Source: Pseudomonadota bacterium
GTDB taxonomy: Bacteria; Pseudomonadota; Gammaproteobacteria; Burkholderiales; Methylophilaceae
Direction of reading: 5' to 3'
Assembly (NCBI GenBank): GCA_029782295.1
Contig: JAKOVB010000067.1
Location: 1-64,000, forward strand
Length of the DNA stretch: 64,000 nt
Made by a program: the position numbers and the translations under genes. Positions 15,817 to 25,969 of this stretch are shown here, piece by piece (within the stretch, counting starts at the first letter, position 1; each line of letters begins with the position of its first letter). The notes below the pieces were generated by a model. That model had not been told where the DNA came from and ran no database searches. It saw nothing but the letters and a program-made list of their open reading frames with translations.

Positions 15817-17073
15817 ATGAAATCGTTAGGTGTGGGGCATGACCAAAAAGTTGAATTTACTATGAGGCAACGTTTTAAAAGCAGAATGTCATCAGTACTT
15901 TCTGGAGTAAGGATTGCACGAGTATCAACGGTCCCATTTTTTGTCGTGTCTCAGCTAAAAAATCAGTTCCAATACTTAGTAAGTAATGGTGCCGAGGTGA
16001 TAGTTGTAACCAGCAGAGGGCCAGAGTTGGTCTTGCTAGAAGGTTTGTGCCGAATAACATGTAAGCCAATTTATATTCCTCGACACATTACGCTGTGGAA
16101 AGATTTGCTGGCTTTATTAAAGCTCTTTCTTTTCTTTAAACGCAATAAAGTCGATATCGCTCATTCAACAACTCCCAAAGCAGGTTTGCTGACAGCGCTG
16201 GCAGCTTTCATCGCTAGGGTGCCGGTAAGATTACATACTTTTACAGGCCAGCCTTGGGTCTGTATGCATGGCGCCAAACGCTGGATTGTAAGAGCTTGTG
16301 ACAAGTTAATAGGTGTGTTGTGTACACGCTGTTATGCCGACAGTAACAGCCAACGAGAGTTTTTAATCTCTCAGGGGGTCGTTGCAGCCGATAAGCTCGC
16401 AGTTCTTGGGCCCGGCTCGCTTTCTGGAGTAGATGTCCAACGTTTTGATCGCAATCGTTTTTCATTCGATCAATGCAAGTCAACACGGGCGGCTCTGGGA
16501 ATCCCAGTAGATTCCCCAATAGTACTATTTGTCGGTCGCATTACAATAGATAAGGGGGTGCGAGAATTGTTGTGTGCCTTTGAGATTCTTAAAAAGTCTT
16601 CAAGTGATGCCCATCTTGTATTGGTTGGTAGATTTGATTTTGAGAGTGGCGTGGCAGGCGTAATTAGGCCCAGTGATGTTCAGGGATTATCAGATATTCA
16701 TGTCGTCGGGCATACGGAAGTCCCGGAAATCTATCTGTCAATCGCCGATATTTTATGTTTACCAAGTTATCGGGAAGGTTTTGGTACGGTGGTCATTGAA
16801 GCAGCGGCGATGGGGGTGCCAACAGTGGGGACTAATATATATGGCTTGTCGGATGCGATTGAGGATGGTGTTACCGGGTTGCTTGTTCCTCCTCGTGATG
16901 TTGGTCAATTGGCAAACGCGTTGAGTGTGTTGCTTAATGATGAGAAATTACGATTTGGTATGGGTGAGGCTGCAAAGCGGCGTGCATCGGAATTGTTTGA
17001 TTCGAGGAAGATAAATCAACAATTAGTGGATGAATATTCTCGGCTACTCCAGGAAACCTCTGTCATTCATTAA
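15817..17073 (+). CDS. GT4-family glycosyltransferase (WbpH/PglA-like)
   Basis: A GT-B enzyme of up to 418 residues. The N-terminal domain has VSTVPFFVVSQLKNQFQYL and HSTTPKAGLLTALAA. The nucleotide-sugar-binding domain has LFVGRITIDKGVRELL and the GT4 signature SYREGFGTVVIEAAAMGVPT. The start is uncertain: ATG 15817 lacks a ribosome-binding site, and ATG 15862 or 15886 lies nearer the conserved core. A 163-base spacer without genes precedes it. It is the last transferase before the initiating enzyme and is likely to act early in assembly, which is inference. Confidence 0.82.
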   Translation: MKSLGVGHDQKVEFTMRQRFKSRMSSVLSGVRIARVSTVPFFVVSQLKNQFQYLVSNGAEVIVVTSRGPELVLLEGLCRITCKPIYIPRHITLWKDLLALLKLFLFFKRNKVDIAHSTTPKAGLLTALAAFIARVPVRLHTFTGQPWVCMHGAKRWIVRACDKLIGVLCTRCYADSNSQREFLISQGVVAADKLAVLGPGSLSGVDVQRFDRNRFSFDQCKSTRAALGIPVDSPIVLFVGRITIDKGVRELLCAFEILKKSSSDAHLVLVGRFDFESGVAGVIRPSDVQGLSDIHVVGHTEVPEIYLSIADILCLPSYREGFGTVVIEAAAMGVPTVGTNIYGLSDAIEDGVTGLLVPPRDVGQLANALSVLLNDEKLRFGMGEAAKRRASELFDSRKINQQLVDEYSRLLQETSVIH

Positions 17074-17571
17074 TAAAAGTAAACTCGGGATGGAAGTCGT
17101 CATTCTGTCTCGGTATTGGTTTATGGGCATGGTGAAAAAGCTAATTTCTGGTGTTTGCGGAGTTTGGGCATGCATGGCTCATGTTGCGGTTGGGAGCAGT
17201 GGATAACAACTGCAATATGATATCTATCTCAATAACTTGTTAAAAGTGTGATGCGATGCTGCGCTAAATAGTATTTAGCGGCAGGGCAAACTGAGCTCGT
17301 AAGAGATAATGAAGTATTCACATGCCTCATTGATTCATCCGGTGCACAGCATCTTTGTGGTAGTACCACGAGATGCGACTGTGATCGAATTCTGGATTAT
17401 TGGGTAAGTCGATTAATATTAATTCTTTCATGGGATCGTTGCATATCGACAGTGGCAGAATCTCCCAAGTTTTGTTTTGTGTACCCTCCTTGCTTCTTGA
17501 GTTGACTCTGGTGACGGTTGATGGGTTCCTGGACACGAAAGCAACGATAATTACCGATTCATAAAATTGCC
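17074..17571. other. 498-base intergenic region without a recognisable gene
   Basis: No reading frame here looks coding on either strand. The only structure seen is a small inverted repeat at 17262-17280 (CGCTAAATA, G, TATTTAGCG). It has no U-tract, so it is not an obvious terminator and could be an operator or an incidental palindrome. The spacer separates the transferase operon from the wecA/wbpL-like gene and may hold the latter's promoter, but no convincing -35/-10 pair was found. Confidence 0.5.
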
Positions 17572-18585
17572 TTGGTGTTGATCTTGTCGCTATATGGGTT
17601 CTCTATGATGTCTCCTCTGCTGTCTTTTATTGTCTCCTACGTTGTGCTGAGATGGATGTTAAGCGCGCGTATTTTCCGTCTTGTTGTCGATTATCCGAAT
17701 GATCGTTCTTTGCACACGAACCCGATTCCACGCACGGGGGGGCTTGGGGTGATGGCTGGCGTATTGGCCGGCTGGTCTTTGCTTTCGCAGCTTTGGTTGT
17801 TGCCTGCAATTTTGGGGGTGCTCGCGCTAATGATATTGTCGTTTAATGATGATGTTCGCGGGGTGTCTGCAGGCGTGCGTTTTTTTATACATTTTCTTGT
17901 GGCGGCCGGATTTTTCTGGGGCATGCACTTGACTGAGGCTGGATGGTTGCTAATGCCGTTGCTGGTCGTGGCGATGGTTTGGATGACTAATCTTTACAAC
18001 TTCATGGACGGCTCGGATGGCTTGGCGGGAGGCATGGCTTTTTTTGGCTTTGGATCATACGCTCTTGCAGCTTGGCTAACTGGTGACCAGGCTATGATGA
18101 TGGTAAATTTGGTGGTGGCATGTGCGGCCATTGCTTTTCTGAAGTTCAACTTCTATCCTGCGCGAATTTTTATGGGCGATGCCGGCTCAATTCCATTGGG
18201 TTTTTTATCAGGGGCGCTTGGGCTGATAGGGTGGCATCGTGGATTGTGGCCATTATGGTTCCCGTTGCTGGTTTTCTCGCCTTTTGTTGTAGATGCTAGT
18301 GTTACGCTCGTGCGCCGCCTGTGGCGTAGGGAAAAAGTTTGGCATGCGCATCGTGAGCATTACTACCAGCGGTTGGTGCAGATAGGGTGGGGGCATCGCC
18401 GCACAGCGCTGGTCGAGTATACATTGATGTTGGTGGCAGGAAGCAGTGCAGTGCTGGCACTACATCAGTCGGTAGCGGTGCAGGTGGCTTTAGGTCTGGG
18501 CTGGATGCTGGCATACTGGAAGGCCATGGAAATTATTGATAGCTGTTGGGCTGCTTATCAGGACAAAAAAAATGCCAAGTCTTAG
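17572..18585 (+). CDS. Undecaprenyl-phosphate glycosyl-1-phosphate transferase (WecA/WbpL family)
   Basis: A polytopic membrane enzyme of up to 337 residues in the MraY/WecA superfamily. It starts glycan synthesis by moving HexNAc-1-phosphate from UDP-sugar to undecaprenyl phosphate. Seen are DYPNDRSLHTNPIPRTGG, the NLYNFMDGSDGLAG acidic motif, FNFYPARIFMGDAGSIPLG and the cytoplasmic HAHREHYYQRL, all typical of WbpL. About ten hydrophobic helices are visible. TTG 17572 opens the frame, but ATG 17605 (MMSPLL) is the more natural start. It overlaps the WbpM-like gene, its usual partner, which makes the 6-deoxy sugar donors such enzymes use. Confidence 0.88.
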   Translation: MVLILSLYGFSMMSPLLSFIVSYVVLRWMLSARIFRLVVDYPNDRSLHTNPIPRTGGLGVMAGVLAGWSLLSQLWLLPAILGVLALMILSFNDDVRGVSAGVRFFIHFLVAAGFFWGMHLTEAGWLLMPLLVVAMVWMTNLYNFMDGSDGLAGGMAFFGFGSYALAAWLTGDQAMMMVNLVVACAAIAFLKFNFYPARIFMGDAGSIPLGFLSGALGLIGWHRGLWPLWFPLLVFSPFVVDASVTLVRRLWRREKVWHAHREHYYQRLVQIGWGHRRTALVEYTLMLVAGSSAVLALHQSVAVQVALGLGWMLAYWKAMEIIDSCWAAYQDKKNAKS

Positions 18586-20446
18586 GGGCTTTAGAATTCT
18601 CCTGGCTATTTGCCATGATCTTGTAGCAATGGTTTTCGCCTGGGTATTTGCATATCTATTGCGCTTTAATTTTGTTATGCCTGAGGCATTCCTTATTTTG
18701 ATGTGGCAAAGTCTGGTTTTGGCTCTGCCGCTTCAGTGGGTGGTTTGCTGGCGGTTAGGCTTGTACCATGGACTATGGCGGTTTGCCAGTCTCTCCGATT
18801 TGAAACGGATACTATTAGCAGTTGGTTTGGCAGCGCTAGGTATCGCAACTCTGATGACAATGCTGCATCTGCCGGTCCCTCGCTCGGTACTTGTGCTTAA
18901 CCCGTTGCTTTTAATCCTTATTATGGGCGGCAGTCGTTTTGCCTATCGCGCCTGGAAAGAGCATCGACTTTACGGGTGGATGGAATCACAGGGCAAGCCT
19001 GTGCTGATTCTTGGAGCCGGTGAAGCAGCGGCGGTTCTGGTTAAGGAGTTCGTCAGAAGTCCGGATTGGCAGGTGGTGGGTTTGCTGGATGACAACGCTG
19101 AGCTTTATCAGCGTCAGATACATGGCGTCAAAGTGCTTGGCGGGCTGGAGCATCTCGCCGACTGGAGTGCGCGCACTGGTGCGATGCATGCCATTCTTGC
19201 TATGCCTTCTGCGAGTCATCAGGAGCGCCGGCGAGTGATGGGGCTTTGTGCAGCGGCAGGGGTCGAGGCGCTGACCGTGCCATCTTTCGATGATCTCATC
19301 AGCGGTCGGGTCAATATTTCTCAGGTTCGGAGAGTCGAGGTTGAGGATTTGCTGGGACGGGACCCTGTGGAACTCGACGATGCGGGACTGCAAGATCTGA
19401 TCGGAGGGCACGTTGTCCTGGTCACGGGTGCAGGGGGATCAATCGGTTCAGAGTTGTGTCGTCAGATTGCTCGATTCCACCCCCAACTGCTAGTCCTGTT
19501 CGAGTTGAACGAATACTCGCTATATCAACTGGAGCAGGAATTCCGTGAGCAGTTTCCTCAGCAGGGTATTGCCTGCGTAATTGGTGACGTTCGCAACGCC
19601 GTTCGCATTGGTGGGGTATTGCATCGATTCCGGCCTTCCGTCGTATTCCACGCTGCAGCGTACAAGCATGTTCCTTTGATGGAGTGGGACAATGTCAGCG
19701 AAGCGTTGGCCAATAACGTCTCCGGTACCCATGCGCTCGCCACGGCCTGCAAAAATGCCGGTGTGCATAAGGTGGTTCTGATCTCGACCGACAAAGCGGT
19801 CAATCCGACCAATGTCATGGGGGCCAGCAAACGTCTGGCAGAGATGGTCTGCCAGGGCTTGCAGGAAGATGAAGGCACCCGCTTCGTCATGGTGCGTTTT
19901 GGCAACGTGCTGGGCTCCTCGGGCAGCGTGATTCCGAAATTCCGTGAGCAGATCGCCAAGGGAGGGCCTGTCACCGTGACCCATCCCGAGGTCACCCGTT
20001 ATTTCATGTCCATCCCTGAGGCCTCGCAGTTGGTGTTGCAAGCTGCTTTGATGGGGCAAGGTGGGGAGATATTCGTGCTGGACATGGGGGAGCCGATTCG
20101 TATCGCGCATTTGGCGCAGGAAATGATCCGTCTGTCCGGTTTTTCCGAGGATGAGATCAAGATCGTGTTTACCGGTCTTCGCCCGGGTGAAAAGCTTTAC
20201 GAGGAATTGCTGGCGGATGACGAGCAGTCGCTGCCAACGCCGCATGCGAAACTCAGGATTGCACGTGCGCGGACTTCTGACGCGGTCTGGGTTTCTGCCC
20301 TGTTGAAGTGGATCGACTCGACTGCTGGAAAAGACGAAACCCAGATCAAGCAGGAATTGAAGCTCTGGGTGCAGGAGTACGTTGGCGATGTCAATGCGGC
20401 CGCACCCCGTATCAGTGCCATGCCTGTTTCCAACACCATTCATTAG
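18572..20446 (+). CDS. Membrane nucleoside-diphosphate-sugar dehydratase (WbpM/FlaA1-like)
   Basis: A ~624-residue protein. Four hydrophobic N-terminal helices are followed by a first Rossmann segment (LILGAGEAAAVLVKEF) and the catalytic domain with VTGAGGSIGSELCRQIA, AAYKHVPLMEW, STDKAVNPTNVMGASKR (Met in place of the usual Tyr, as in WbpM) and RYFMSIPEASQL. WbpM proteins remove water from UDP-GlcNAc (4,6-dehydratase) on the way to QuiNAc/FucNAc-type sugars. ATG 18572 is preferred over 18536 because it removes an improbable extension; it still overlaps the previous gene by 14 bases. The 3' third is GC-richer than the 5' part, hinting at a recombination joint. Confidence 0.9.
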   Translation: MPSLRGFRILLAICHDLVAMVFAWVFAYLLRFNFVMPEAFLILMWQSLVLALPLQWVVCWRLGLYHGLWRFASLSDLKRILLAVGLAALGIATLMTMLHLPVPRSVLVLNPLLLILIMGGSRFAYRAWKEHRLYGWMESQGKPVLILGAGEAAAVLVKEFVRSPDWQVVGLLDDNAELYQRQIHGVKVLGGLEHLADWSARTGAMHAILAMPSASHQERRRVMGLCAAAGVEALTVPSFDDLISGRVNISQVRRVEVEDLLGRDPVELDDAGLQDLIGGHVVLVTGAGGSIGSELCRQIARFHPQLLVLFELNEYSLYQLEQEFREQFPQQGIACVIGDVRNAVRIGGVLHRFRPSVVFHAAAYKHVPLMEWDNVSEALANNVSGTHALATACKNAGVHKVVLISTDKAVNPTNVMGASKRLAEMVCQGLQEDEGTRFVMVRFGNVLGSSGSVIPKFREQIAKGGPVTVTHPEVTRYFMSIPEASQLVLQAALMGQGGEIFVLDMGEPIRIAHLAQEMIRLSGFSEDEIKIVFTGLRPGEKLYEELLADDEQSLPTPHAKLRIARARTSDAVWVSALLKWIDSTAGKDETQIKQELKLWVQEYVGDVNAAAPRISAMPVSNTIH

Positions 20447-20456
20447 TGAGACTGTT

Positions 20457-20999
20457 TTGAACCCAACCGTTTCCCCTGAGCATTATCTAAATTCGGCTGA
20501 GATTGTTTATACGGCGGCACAGGTGAATGACGCGATTGAGCGTCTGGCGGTGGATATCGGCGAAGCGCTTGGTGATCAACGTCCGCTGGTGCTTTGTGTG
20601 ATGGGGGGCGCGGTCGTGTTTGCGGGGCAACTGTTGCCCAAACTCGCATTCCCGCTGGAGTTCGATTACGTGCAAGCCAGCCGCTATCATCAGGGGACAA
20701 GCGGGCAGGATCTTATCTGGCGAGTGACGCCTGGCGAGAACGTGCGTGGTCGGACCGTGTTACTCCTGGACGATATCCTCGATGAAGGCCATACGCTGGC
20801 GGCCGTCCGTGAGCGCTGCCTGCAAGCCGGTGCCAGTAGGGTGGTGATCGCGGTCCTGACCGAAAAGGAGACCGGTCGGGAGAAGCCGCTGCAGGCAGAC
20901 TTTGTTGGCCTGGTCGTGCCGGACAGGTATGTGTTCGGTTGCGGGATGGATGTTTACGGTTGGTGGCGCAATCTGCCGGCGATTTACGGCCTGAAGTAG
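20457..20999 (+). CDS. hpt: Hypoxanthine-guanine phosphoribosyltransferase
   Basis: A purine-salvage enzyme that joins hypoxanthine or guanine to PRPP. The PRPP-binding loop VLLLDDILDEGHTL and the N-terminal LVLCVMGGAVVFAGQLLP are clear. FDYVQASRYHQGTSG matches betaproteobacterial homologues. TTG 20457 gives 180 residues, the family length, and starts 10 bases after the WbpM-like gene. The in-frame ATG 20382 would overlap that gene by 65 bases and is unlikely. The start codon is thus unusual and tentative. Confidence 0.88.
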   Translation: MNPTVSPEHYLNSAEIVYTAAQVNDAIERLAVDIGEALGDQRPLVLCVMGGAVVFAGQLLPKLAFPLEFDYVQASRYHQGTSGQDLIWRVTPGENVRGRTVLLLDDILDEGHTLAAVRERCLQAGASRVVIAVLTEKETGREKPLQADFVGLVVPDRYVFGCGMDVYGWWRNLPAIYGLK

Positions 21000-21098
21000 G
21001 TCACTGCCCTTTCGACGCACCCAAGGACCAGAATATTTGCCTTGGCACCATGCATCTCAAGCAATATATCCAGCAACAAGACCGGCCCATTTAGGGTT

Positions 21099-21149
21099 GC
21101 GCCACCTCAACTCCTAACATGCTTAGGCTTGGAAGGAGCAATGTGGCGC
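21099..21149. repeat. Nested inverted repeat between hpt and hemH
   Basis: GCGCCAC at 21099-21105 pairs with GTGGCGC at 21143-21149. Inside, CCTAA (21113-21117) and TTAGG (21123-21127) form a second stem around CATGC. It lies between convergent genes and is followed on the plus strand by GTTTT, so it could act as a weak bidirectional terminator or be a dispersed intergenic repeat. Only one copy was noticed here. Confidence 0.45.
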
Positions 21150-21193
21150 GTTTTGGTATAGAACAAGTTTTCTGGAAGCGCCATATCTGATGA

Positions 21194-22288
21194 TTATTCT
21201 TTTGCGCCGAGGGATAGTGCGCGGGTTCTGGATTGTTCCAGTTCGTTGGGCGACGGGATATCCTCCAGCCAGCCCTGCAGGTTCCGGGTAACGATGTCGC
21301 TGAGTGCATGTATCCAAGCGTCGTTTTCGTTCAACGCGGGGATGTAATGATATTCCTTACCGCCCGCAGCCAGAAAAGTGGCTTTGCCTTCCATGGCGAT
21401 TTCTTCCAGAGTTTCCAGACAGTCAGATGAAAACCCCGGACAGATGACATCGACCCGGCCGGTCTTTTGCCGGCCAAGCGCCTCAAGCGTCGGTGCAAAG
21501 TAAGGCTGCAGCCATTCGGCTCGTCCAAAGCGTGATTGGAAGCACACCAGGTATTCCTCCTTGGATAGCCCCAAGGCTTCAGCCAGCAGTCGGGCGGTTT
21601 TGTGGCATTCGCAATGGTAGGGGTCCCCTTTGTCAAGGCTGAAGCGGGGTACGCCGTGAAAACTCATCAGCAATTTGTCTGGTTTTCCTCCTTGATGCAT
21701 CCAGTATTCACGAACGCTGGAAGCCAGGGCTGAGATGTATCCCGGATGGTCGTGATAATGTCTAACGGTTCGAATATCTGGAATGGTGCGCGTGTGCAGC
21801 AGGGCTTCCCAAACCGCATCCAGTGCAGAAGCGCTGCTGCTTGCGGCATATTGCGGGTACAAGGGCACGATCAGGATGCGGTCGCAATGCCGAGCCTTGA
21901 GGGATTCGAATGCGGACAGCACGGAGGGGCTGCCATAGCGCATGCCGAACTCAACCTCGACATCAATCCCGCGTGCACCAAGAAATCCTCGCAGCAGTTT
22001 GGCCTGACGTCGGGTATGTACCAGGAGCGGAGAGCCTTCCTGTGTCCAAATCTGAGCATACTTTTCAGCGGATTTGCGCGGTCGGATATTCAGGATGATG
22101 ATGTTTAGGATCAGCCACCAGATCAGGCGTGGAATTTCCACGATACGACGATCGCTCAGGAATTCCTTCAGATAGGGGCGCAGTGCGGCGGCTGTCGGGG
22201 CCTCCGGTGTGCCCAGATTGATCAGTAGAACGCCGATGCGTGGAGATGTGCCATGAGTAAATGGCGGTTCTGCGCGATAGTAAGTCAT
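21194..22288 (-). CDS. hemH: Ferrochelatase
   Basis: A 364-residue cytoplasmic or peripheral membrane enzyme that inserts Fe2+ into protoporphyrin IX, the last heme step. Seen are [20 protein letters not shown] at the N-terminus, [31 protein letters not shown], and the active-site region [19 protein letters not shown] with its invariant His. Length is normal. It begins two bases after the hrcA stop, so the two are one transcription unit. hemF at the window's right end acts two steps earlier in the same pathway. Confidence 0.96.
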   Translation of the reverse strand: MTYYRAEPPFTHGTSPRIGVLLINLGTPEAPTAAALRPYLKEFLSDRRIVEIPRLIWWLILNIIILNIRPRKSAEKYAQIWTQEGSPLLVHTRRQAKLLRGFLGARGIDVEVEFGMRYGSPSVLSAFESLKARHCDRILIVPLYPQYAASSSASALDAVWEALLHTRTIPDIRTVRHYHDHPGYISALASSVREYWMHQGGKPDKLLMSFHGVPRFSLDKGDPYHCECHKTARLLAEALGLSKEEYLVCFQSRFGRAEWLQPYFAPTLEALGRQKTGRVDVICPGFSSDCLETLEEIAMEGKATFLAAGGKEYHYIPALNENDAWIHALSDIVTRNLQGWLEDIPSPNELEQSRTRALSLGAKE

Positions 22289-22290
22289 TG

Positions 22291-23322
22291 CTAACCTGTC
22301 GAAAGTGCGTTGGAGAGAAGCTTGGCAGTGATGTCGACGATCGGGATTACCCGTTCGTAGGCCATGCGTGTCGGTCCGATCACCCCAAGCGTCCCGACGA
22401 CCTGGCCATCCACTTCATATGGCGCAGTGACCACGCTGCATTCGTCGAGCGGCAGGTGGCCGGATTCGCCGCCAATGAAGATGTTGACGCCATCGGCACG
22501 CTGGCTGGTGTCGAGCAACTGCAACAACGCCGTTCGACGTTCGAAGACTTCGAAAAGTTTCCTGAGCGAAGTCACGTTGGTGGAAAGATCTTCCACCTGC
22601 AGGAGATTGCGTTCACCGGAAATGACGACATTGTCCTGATCGTCTGCAAGCGCCCTGCCACTGGCTTCGAGTGCGGCAGACATCAATCGTGTCATGTCGG
22701 ACTGCATCTGGCGCAGTTCTTCATGCAAATAGCGTTGCACATCTTCCAGCGTGCTGCCGGCGTAATGCTGGTTGAAAAAGTTGGCCGCCTGCGTCAGTTC
22801 GGAAGGGCTGTAGGCCTTGTCGGTCATGATGATGCGGTTCTGCACGTTTCCGTCGGTGGTGACGATGATCAGCAGAATGCGTTTCTCAGATAAGGGTAGG
22901 AATTCCAGCTGGCGAAAGGCGACCTGTTTGCGTTTGGGGATCATCACCAGTCCGGCGAACTGGGTCAGGCTGGAAAGAATGGAGGCCGCATTGTTGATGA
23001 GTTCCTGGGGGTCCGGCGAGGTCAGGGTGTTTTGCAGGCGCAGAATTTCCTGCTGATGCAGGGGTTGCACGGTCAGCAAGGTGTCGACGAACATGCGGTA
23101 GCCACGCGGGGTGGGAATCCGTCCCGCAGAAGTGTGCGGGCTGATGATGAAGCCCATTTCCTCCAGATCGGACATCACGTTGCGAATACTGGCGGGAGAA
23201 AGGTCCAGGCCTGAACATTTGGATAGCGTGCGTGAGCCAACCGGCTGTCCGTCACTGATGTAATGCTCCACCAGGGTTTTCAGCAGGATTTGCGCGCGTT
23301 TGTCCATCGCATTTTCTGACAT
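22291..23322 (-). CDS. hrcA: Heat-inducible transcription repressor HrcA
   Basis: A ~343-residue repressor of groE/dnaK-type operons that binds CIRCE operators. The N-terminal winged helix is clear ([58 protein letters not shown]), followed by the GAF-like dimer domain ending NALSTG. ATG 23322 (MSENAMDKR) or ATG 23307 (MDKR) are the likely starts; a longer frame to 23472 would run into nadK. No CIRCE element (TTAGCACTC-type repeat) was noticed in this window. It is divergent from nadK with a ~65-base spacer. Confidence 0.93.
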   Translation of the reverse strand: MSENAMDKRAQILLKTLVEHYISDGQPVGSRTLSKCSGLDLSPASIRNVMSDLEEMGFIISPHTSAGRIPTPRGYRMFVDTLLTVQPLHQQEILRLQNTLTSPDPQELINNAASILSSLTQFAGLVMIPKRKQVAFRQLEFLPLSEKRILLIIVTTDGNVQNRIIMTDKAYSPSELTQAANFFNQHYAGSTLEDVQRYLHEELRQMQSDMTRLMSAALEASGRALADDQDNVVISGERNLLQVEDLSTNVTSLRKLFEVFERRTALLQLLDTSQRADGVNIFIGGESGHLPLDECSVVTAPYEVDGQVVGTLGVIGPTRMAYERVIPIVDITAKLLSNALSTG

Positions 23323-23386
23323 AGGTTTCGATTCTACTGTCATGCACGGTCTTTCGCCAGATGGTGCGCTATGGTTAAATGCGTGC

Positions 23387-24250
23387 ATGAAAAATGCTTT
23401 CCAGACTGTGGTCCTGATCGGCAAGATCACCAACCCTGCGATCCGAGAACATGTGCTGGCGCTCGCCAACATGCTGGTCGCCCGTCAGATTCGGGTGCTG
23501 GTCGAGGCTTTGACGGCAGAGCGGCTGGACATCGAGGGTTATCCGGTCGTCCCGCTTGACGAAATCGGGGCCCGCGCCAATCTTGCGATCGTGCTGGGCG
23601 GCGATGGCACCATGCTGATGGTGGCCCGTGAACTGGTCAATCATCATGTTCCACTGGTCGGGGTGAACAAGGGGCGTCTGGGGTTCCTGACCGACCTGAC
23701 CACGGATTCCATGTTGCAGGCGATTGGAAACGTGCTTGACGGAGATTACAGCCGGGAGCAGCGCATCCTGCTTGGGGCCAGCATCGTTCGCGATGGTAAA
23801 CTGGAGAGCGAGGGCCGGGCACTAAACGATGTGGTGATCAGCAAGGGTGGCGTGGCTCGCCTGATTGATCTGGAACTGACAATCGATGGGGAGTTTGTGC
23901 ATCGTCAGCGATCAGATGGCCTGATCCTCGCGACCCCCACCGGCACGACGGCATACGCGCTCTCGGCGGGTGGCCCGCTATTGCATCCGACTCTTGACGC
24001 GATCGTTCTGGTGCCGATCTGCCCGCACACGCTTTCCAACCGGCCGTTTGCAATCAACAGTCTGAGTCGTGTGGAAATCAGCCTGTGCGGGCCCGATGAT
24101 GCGTTGGTGCACTTTGATGGCCAGTTGCACGCCGAACTGCATCCCGGCGACAAGGTCGTCGTGCAACGGCTGGAAAAGACCCTTACGCTGTTGCATCCGA
24201 CGGGACATAGCCATTACGCCATGCTGCGCGAGAAACTGCACTGGGGTTGA
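23387..24250 (+). CDS. nadK: NAD kinase
   Basis: A 287-residue cytoplasmic enzyme that phosphorylates NAD to NADP. The signature GGDGTML follows LAIVLG near residue 70; [21 protein letters not shown] and the glycine-rich [15 protein letters not shown] are all present. ATG 23387 (MKNAFQ) is chosen because it gives the family length; the frame extends upstream into the hrcA promoter region. recN follows after 3 bases, the usual nadK-recN order. Confidence 0.95.
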   Translation: MKNAFQTVVLIGKITNPAIREHVLALANMLVARQIRVLVEALTAERLDIEGYPVVPLDEIGARANLAIVLGGDGTMLMVARELVNHHVPLVGVNKGRLGFLTDLTTDSMLQAIGNVLDGDYSREQRILLGASIVRDGKLESEGRALNDVVISKGGVARLIDLELTIDGEFVHRQRSDGLILATPTGTTAYALSAGGPLLHPTLDAIVLVPICPHTLSNRPFAINSLSRVEISLCGPDDALVHFDGQLHAELHPGDKVVVQRLEKTLTLLHPTGHSHYAMLREKLHWG

Positions 24251-24253
24251 TAC

Positions 24254-25909
24254 GTGCTGATTTCTCTCTCTCTGCGTGACTTTGTCATCGTCGATCGCCT
24301 CGATCTGGAATTTGAGGGCGGTTTTACCGTATTGACCGGGGAAACTGGCGCCGGCAAATCTATCCTGATCGATGCACTCTCCCTTGCCTTGGGCGCGCGT
24401 GGCGAATCCGGAATGGTGCGTCAAGGCTGTGACAAGGCAGAAATCAGTGTTGAGTTTTCGCTCAAGGCGTTGCCGCTGTTGCGCAATTGGCTTCAGGAAA
24501 ACGAGTTGGCAGGCGAGGACGGAAGCTGCCTCATGCGCCGCATCCTCTATGCCGACGGTCGTTCCCGCGGCTTTATCAATGGCCTGCAGGCCACCATGCA
24601 GCAATTGCGTGAGGCCGGTGAATTTCTGGTTGATATCTACAGCCAGCATGCCCATCACTCACTTCTGAAGAGCGTAACGCAACGCACGTTGCTGGATGAT
24701 TTTGGGGGTGCCTCGGAGCAGGCCAGCCAAGTGGCTTCAGCGTATCAACGCTGGCACGCCCTGCACGAACGTCGGGTGGAAATGGAACGTCATGCCTCGG
24801 CGTACGCCGAGGAACTGGCTGAATTGCGTGATCAGGCGCGTGAGCTTTCCCAGCTTGGATGCAGTGCCGAAGAATGGGAGGCGCTGCAGCAGGAACATGC
24901 ACGTCTGGCGCATGCGGCGACCTTGTTGAGTGGCAGTGAAGCCTGCCGCGACCTGTTGGCTGAAAGCGATGCGGCAGTGCTGCCGCAAATGCATGCGGTG
25001 CAACATCGGCTGCAGGAAATGCGGGATTACGACCCCGCCATGCAAGAGGCGCTGGATAGCCTCGACGCTGCGGTCATCCAGATCGAAGAGGCTGACCGTT
25101 TCCTGAAGAAATACCTGGCACGCGCGGATCTCGATCCCGAACGGTTGAATGAAGTGGAGTCACGTATCCAGGCCATTCATGGTGCCGCCCGCAAATACCG
25201 CGTTCGGCCGGAAGGGCTGCCTGCTTTGCTGGATCGATGGCTGCAGCGCATGGCGGAACTGGAAGAAATTGGCGACGACGGCGTGCTGGCCCGGCAGGAA
25301 GCCGCTGCCTTGACGGAATACCAGGCATTGGCAAAGGAATTGAGTCGCTTGCGTCAGGATGCTGCCGAGCGGCTGGGCGCGCTTGTGACTGCTGAAATGC
25401 AGCGTCTGGCGCTTTCCGGAGGCCGGTTCGCGGTAGCGCTGGTCCCGCTCGAGACCGGCGCTGCTTTTGGCCTGGAACAGGTGGAATTCCTGGTGGCCGG
25501 TCATGCCGGCGTGGAACCTCGCCCCTTGAGCAAAGTGGCTTCCGGTGGCGAACTTTCTCGCATCAGCCTCGCCATCCGGGTGATCACCGCGCAGCGTGGA
25601 GAAACCCCGACCATGATTTTCGACGAGGTGGATGTGGGGATCGGTGGCGGCGTGGCGGAAGTGGTCGGCCAGCTGCTGAAATCCCTCGGCAGTTCGCGTC
25701 AGGTGCTGGTGATCACTCACCTGCCTCAAGTGGCCGCGCAGGGGGGGCATCATCTGCGTGTCAGCAAATCCAGCATCGATGGCAGAACCTTGAGCCGGAT
25801 CGATCCGCTCGATGATGATGCCAGGGTCGGTGAAATCGCACGCATGCTGGGAGGGGTGGACATCACCGATACAACCCTCAGGCATGCGACAGAAATGCTC
25901 GGGCGATAG
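24254..25909 (+). CDS. recN: DNA repair protein RecN
   Basis: A 551-residue SMC-like ATPase used in double-strand break repair. The Walker A motif GETGAGKS sits near residues 29-36. A long coiled-coil middle follows (roughly 150-370), and the C-terminal half-domain has SKVASGGELSRISLAI (signature) and TMIFDEVDVGIGG (Walker B). GTG start, 3 bases after nadK, so the two are cotranscribed. No LexA box was identified upstream. Confidence 0.95.
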   Translation: MLISLSLRDFVIVDRLDLEFEGGFTVLTGETGAGKSILIDALSLALGARGESGMVRQGCDKAEISVEFSLKALPLLRNWLQENELAGEDGSCLMRRILYADGRSRGFINGLQATMQQLREAGEFLVDIYSQHAHHSLLKSVTQRTLLDDFGGASEQASQVASAYQRWHALHERRVEMERHASAYAEELAELRDQARELSQLGCSAEEWEALQQEHARLAHAATLLSGSEACRDLLAESDAAVLPQMHAVQHRLQEMRDYDPAMQEALDSLDAAVIQIEEADRFLKKYLARADLDPERLNEVESRIQAIHGAARKYRVRPEGLPALLDRWLQRMAELEEIGDDGVLARQEAAALTEYQALAKELSRLRQDAAERLGALVTAEMQRLALSGGRFAVALVPLETGAAFGLEQVEFLVAGHAGVEPRPLSKVASGGELSRISLAIRVITAQRGETPTMIFDEVDVGIGGGVAEVVGQLLKSLGSSRQVLVITHLPQVAAQGGHHLRVSKSSIDGRTLSRIDPLDDDARVGEIARMLGGVDITDTTLRHATEMLGR

Positions 25910-25969
25910 CCCATTCACGTTTGACTGTTGCCAATCCTCCTGATCTGTAACATCATGGCCAGACAATAA

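Noticed and set aside
17327..17536. 69-codon minus-strand frame in the large spacer
   Set aside because: No ribosome-binding site, no recognisable domain and no operon partner.
20382..20999. Longer hpt starting at ATG 20382
   Set aside because: It would overlap the WbpM-like gene by 65 bases and add residues not matching the family; TTG 20457 fits the length.
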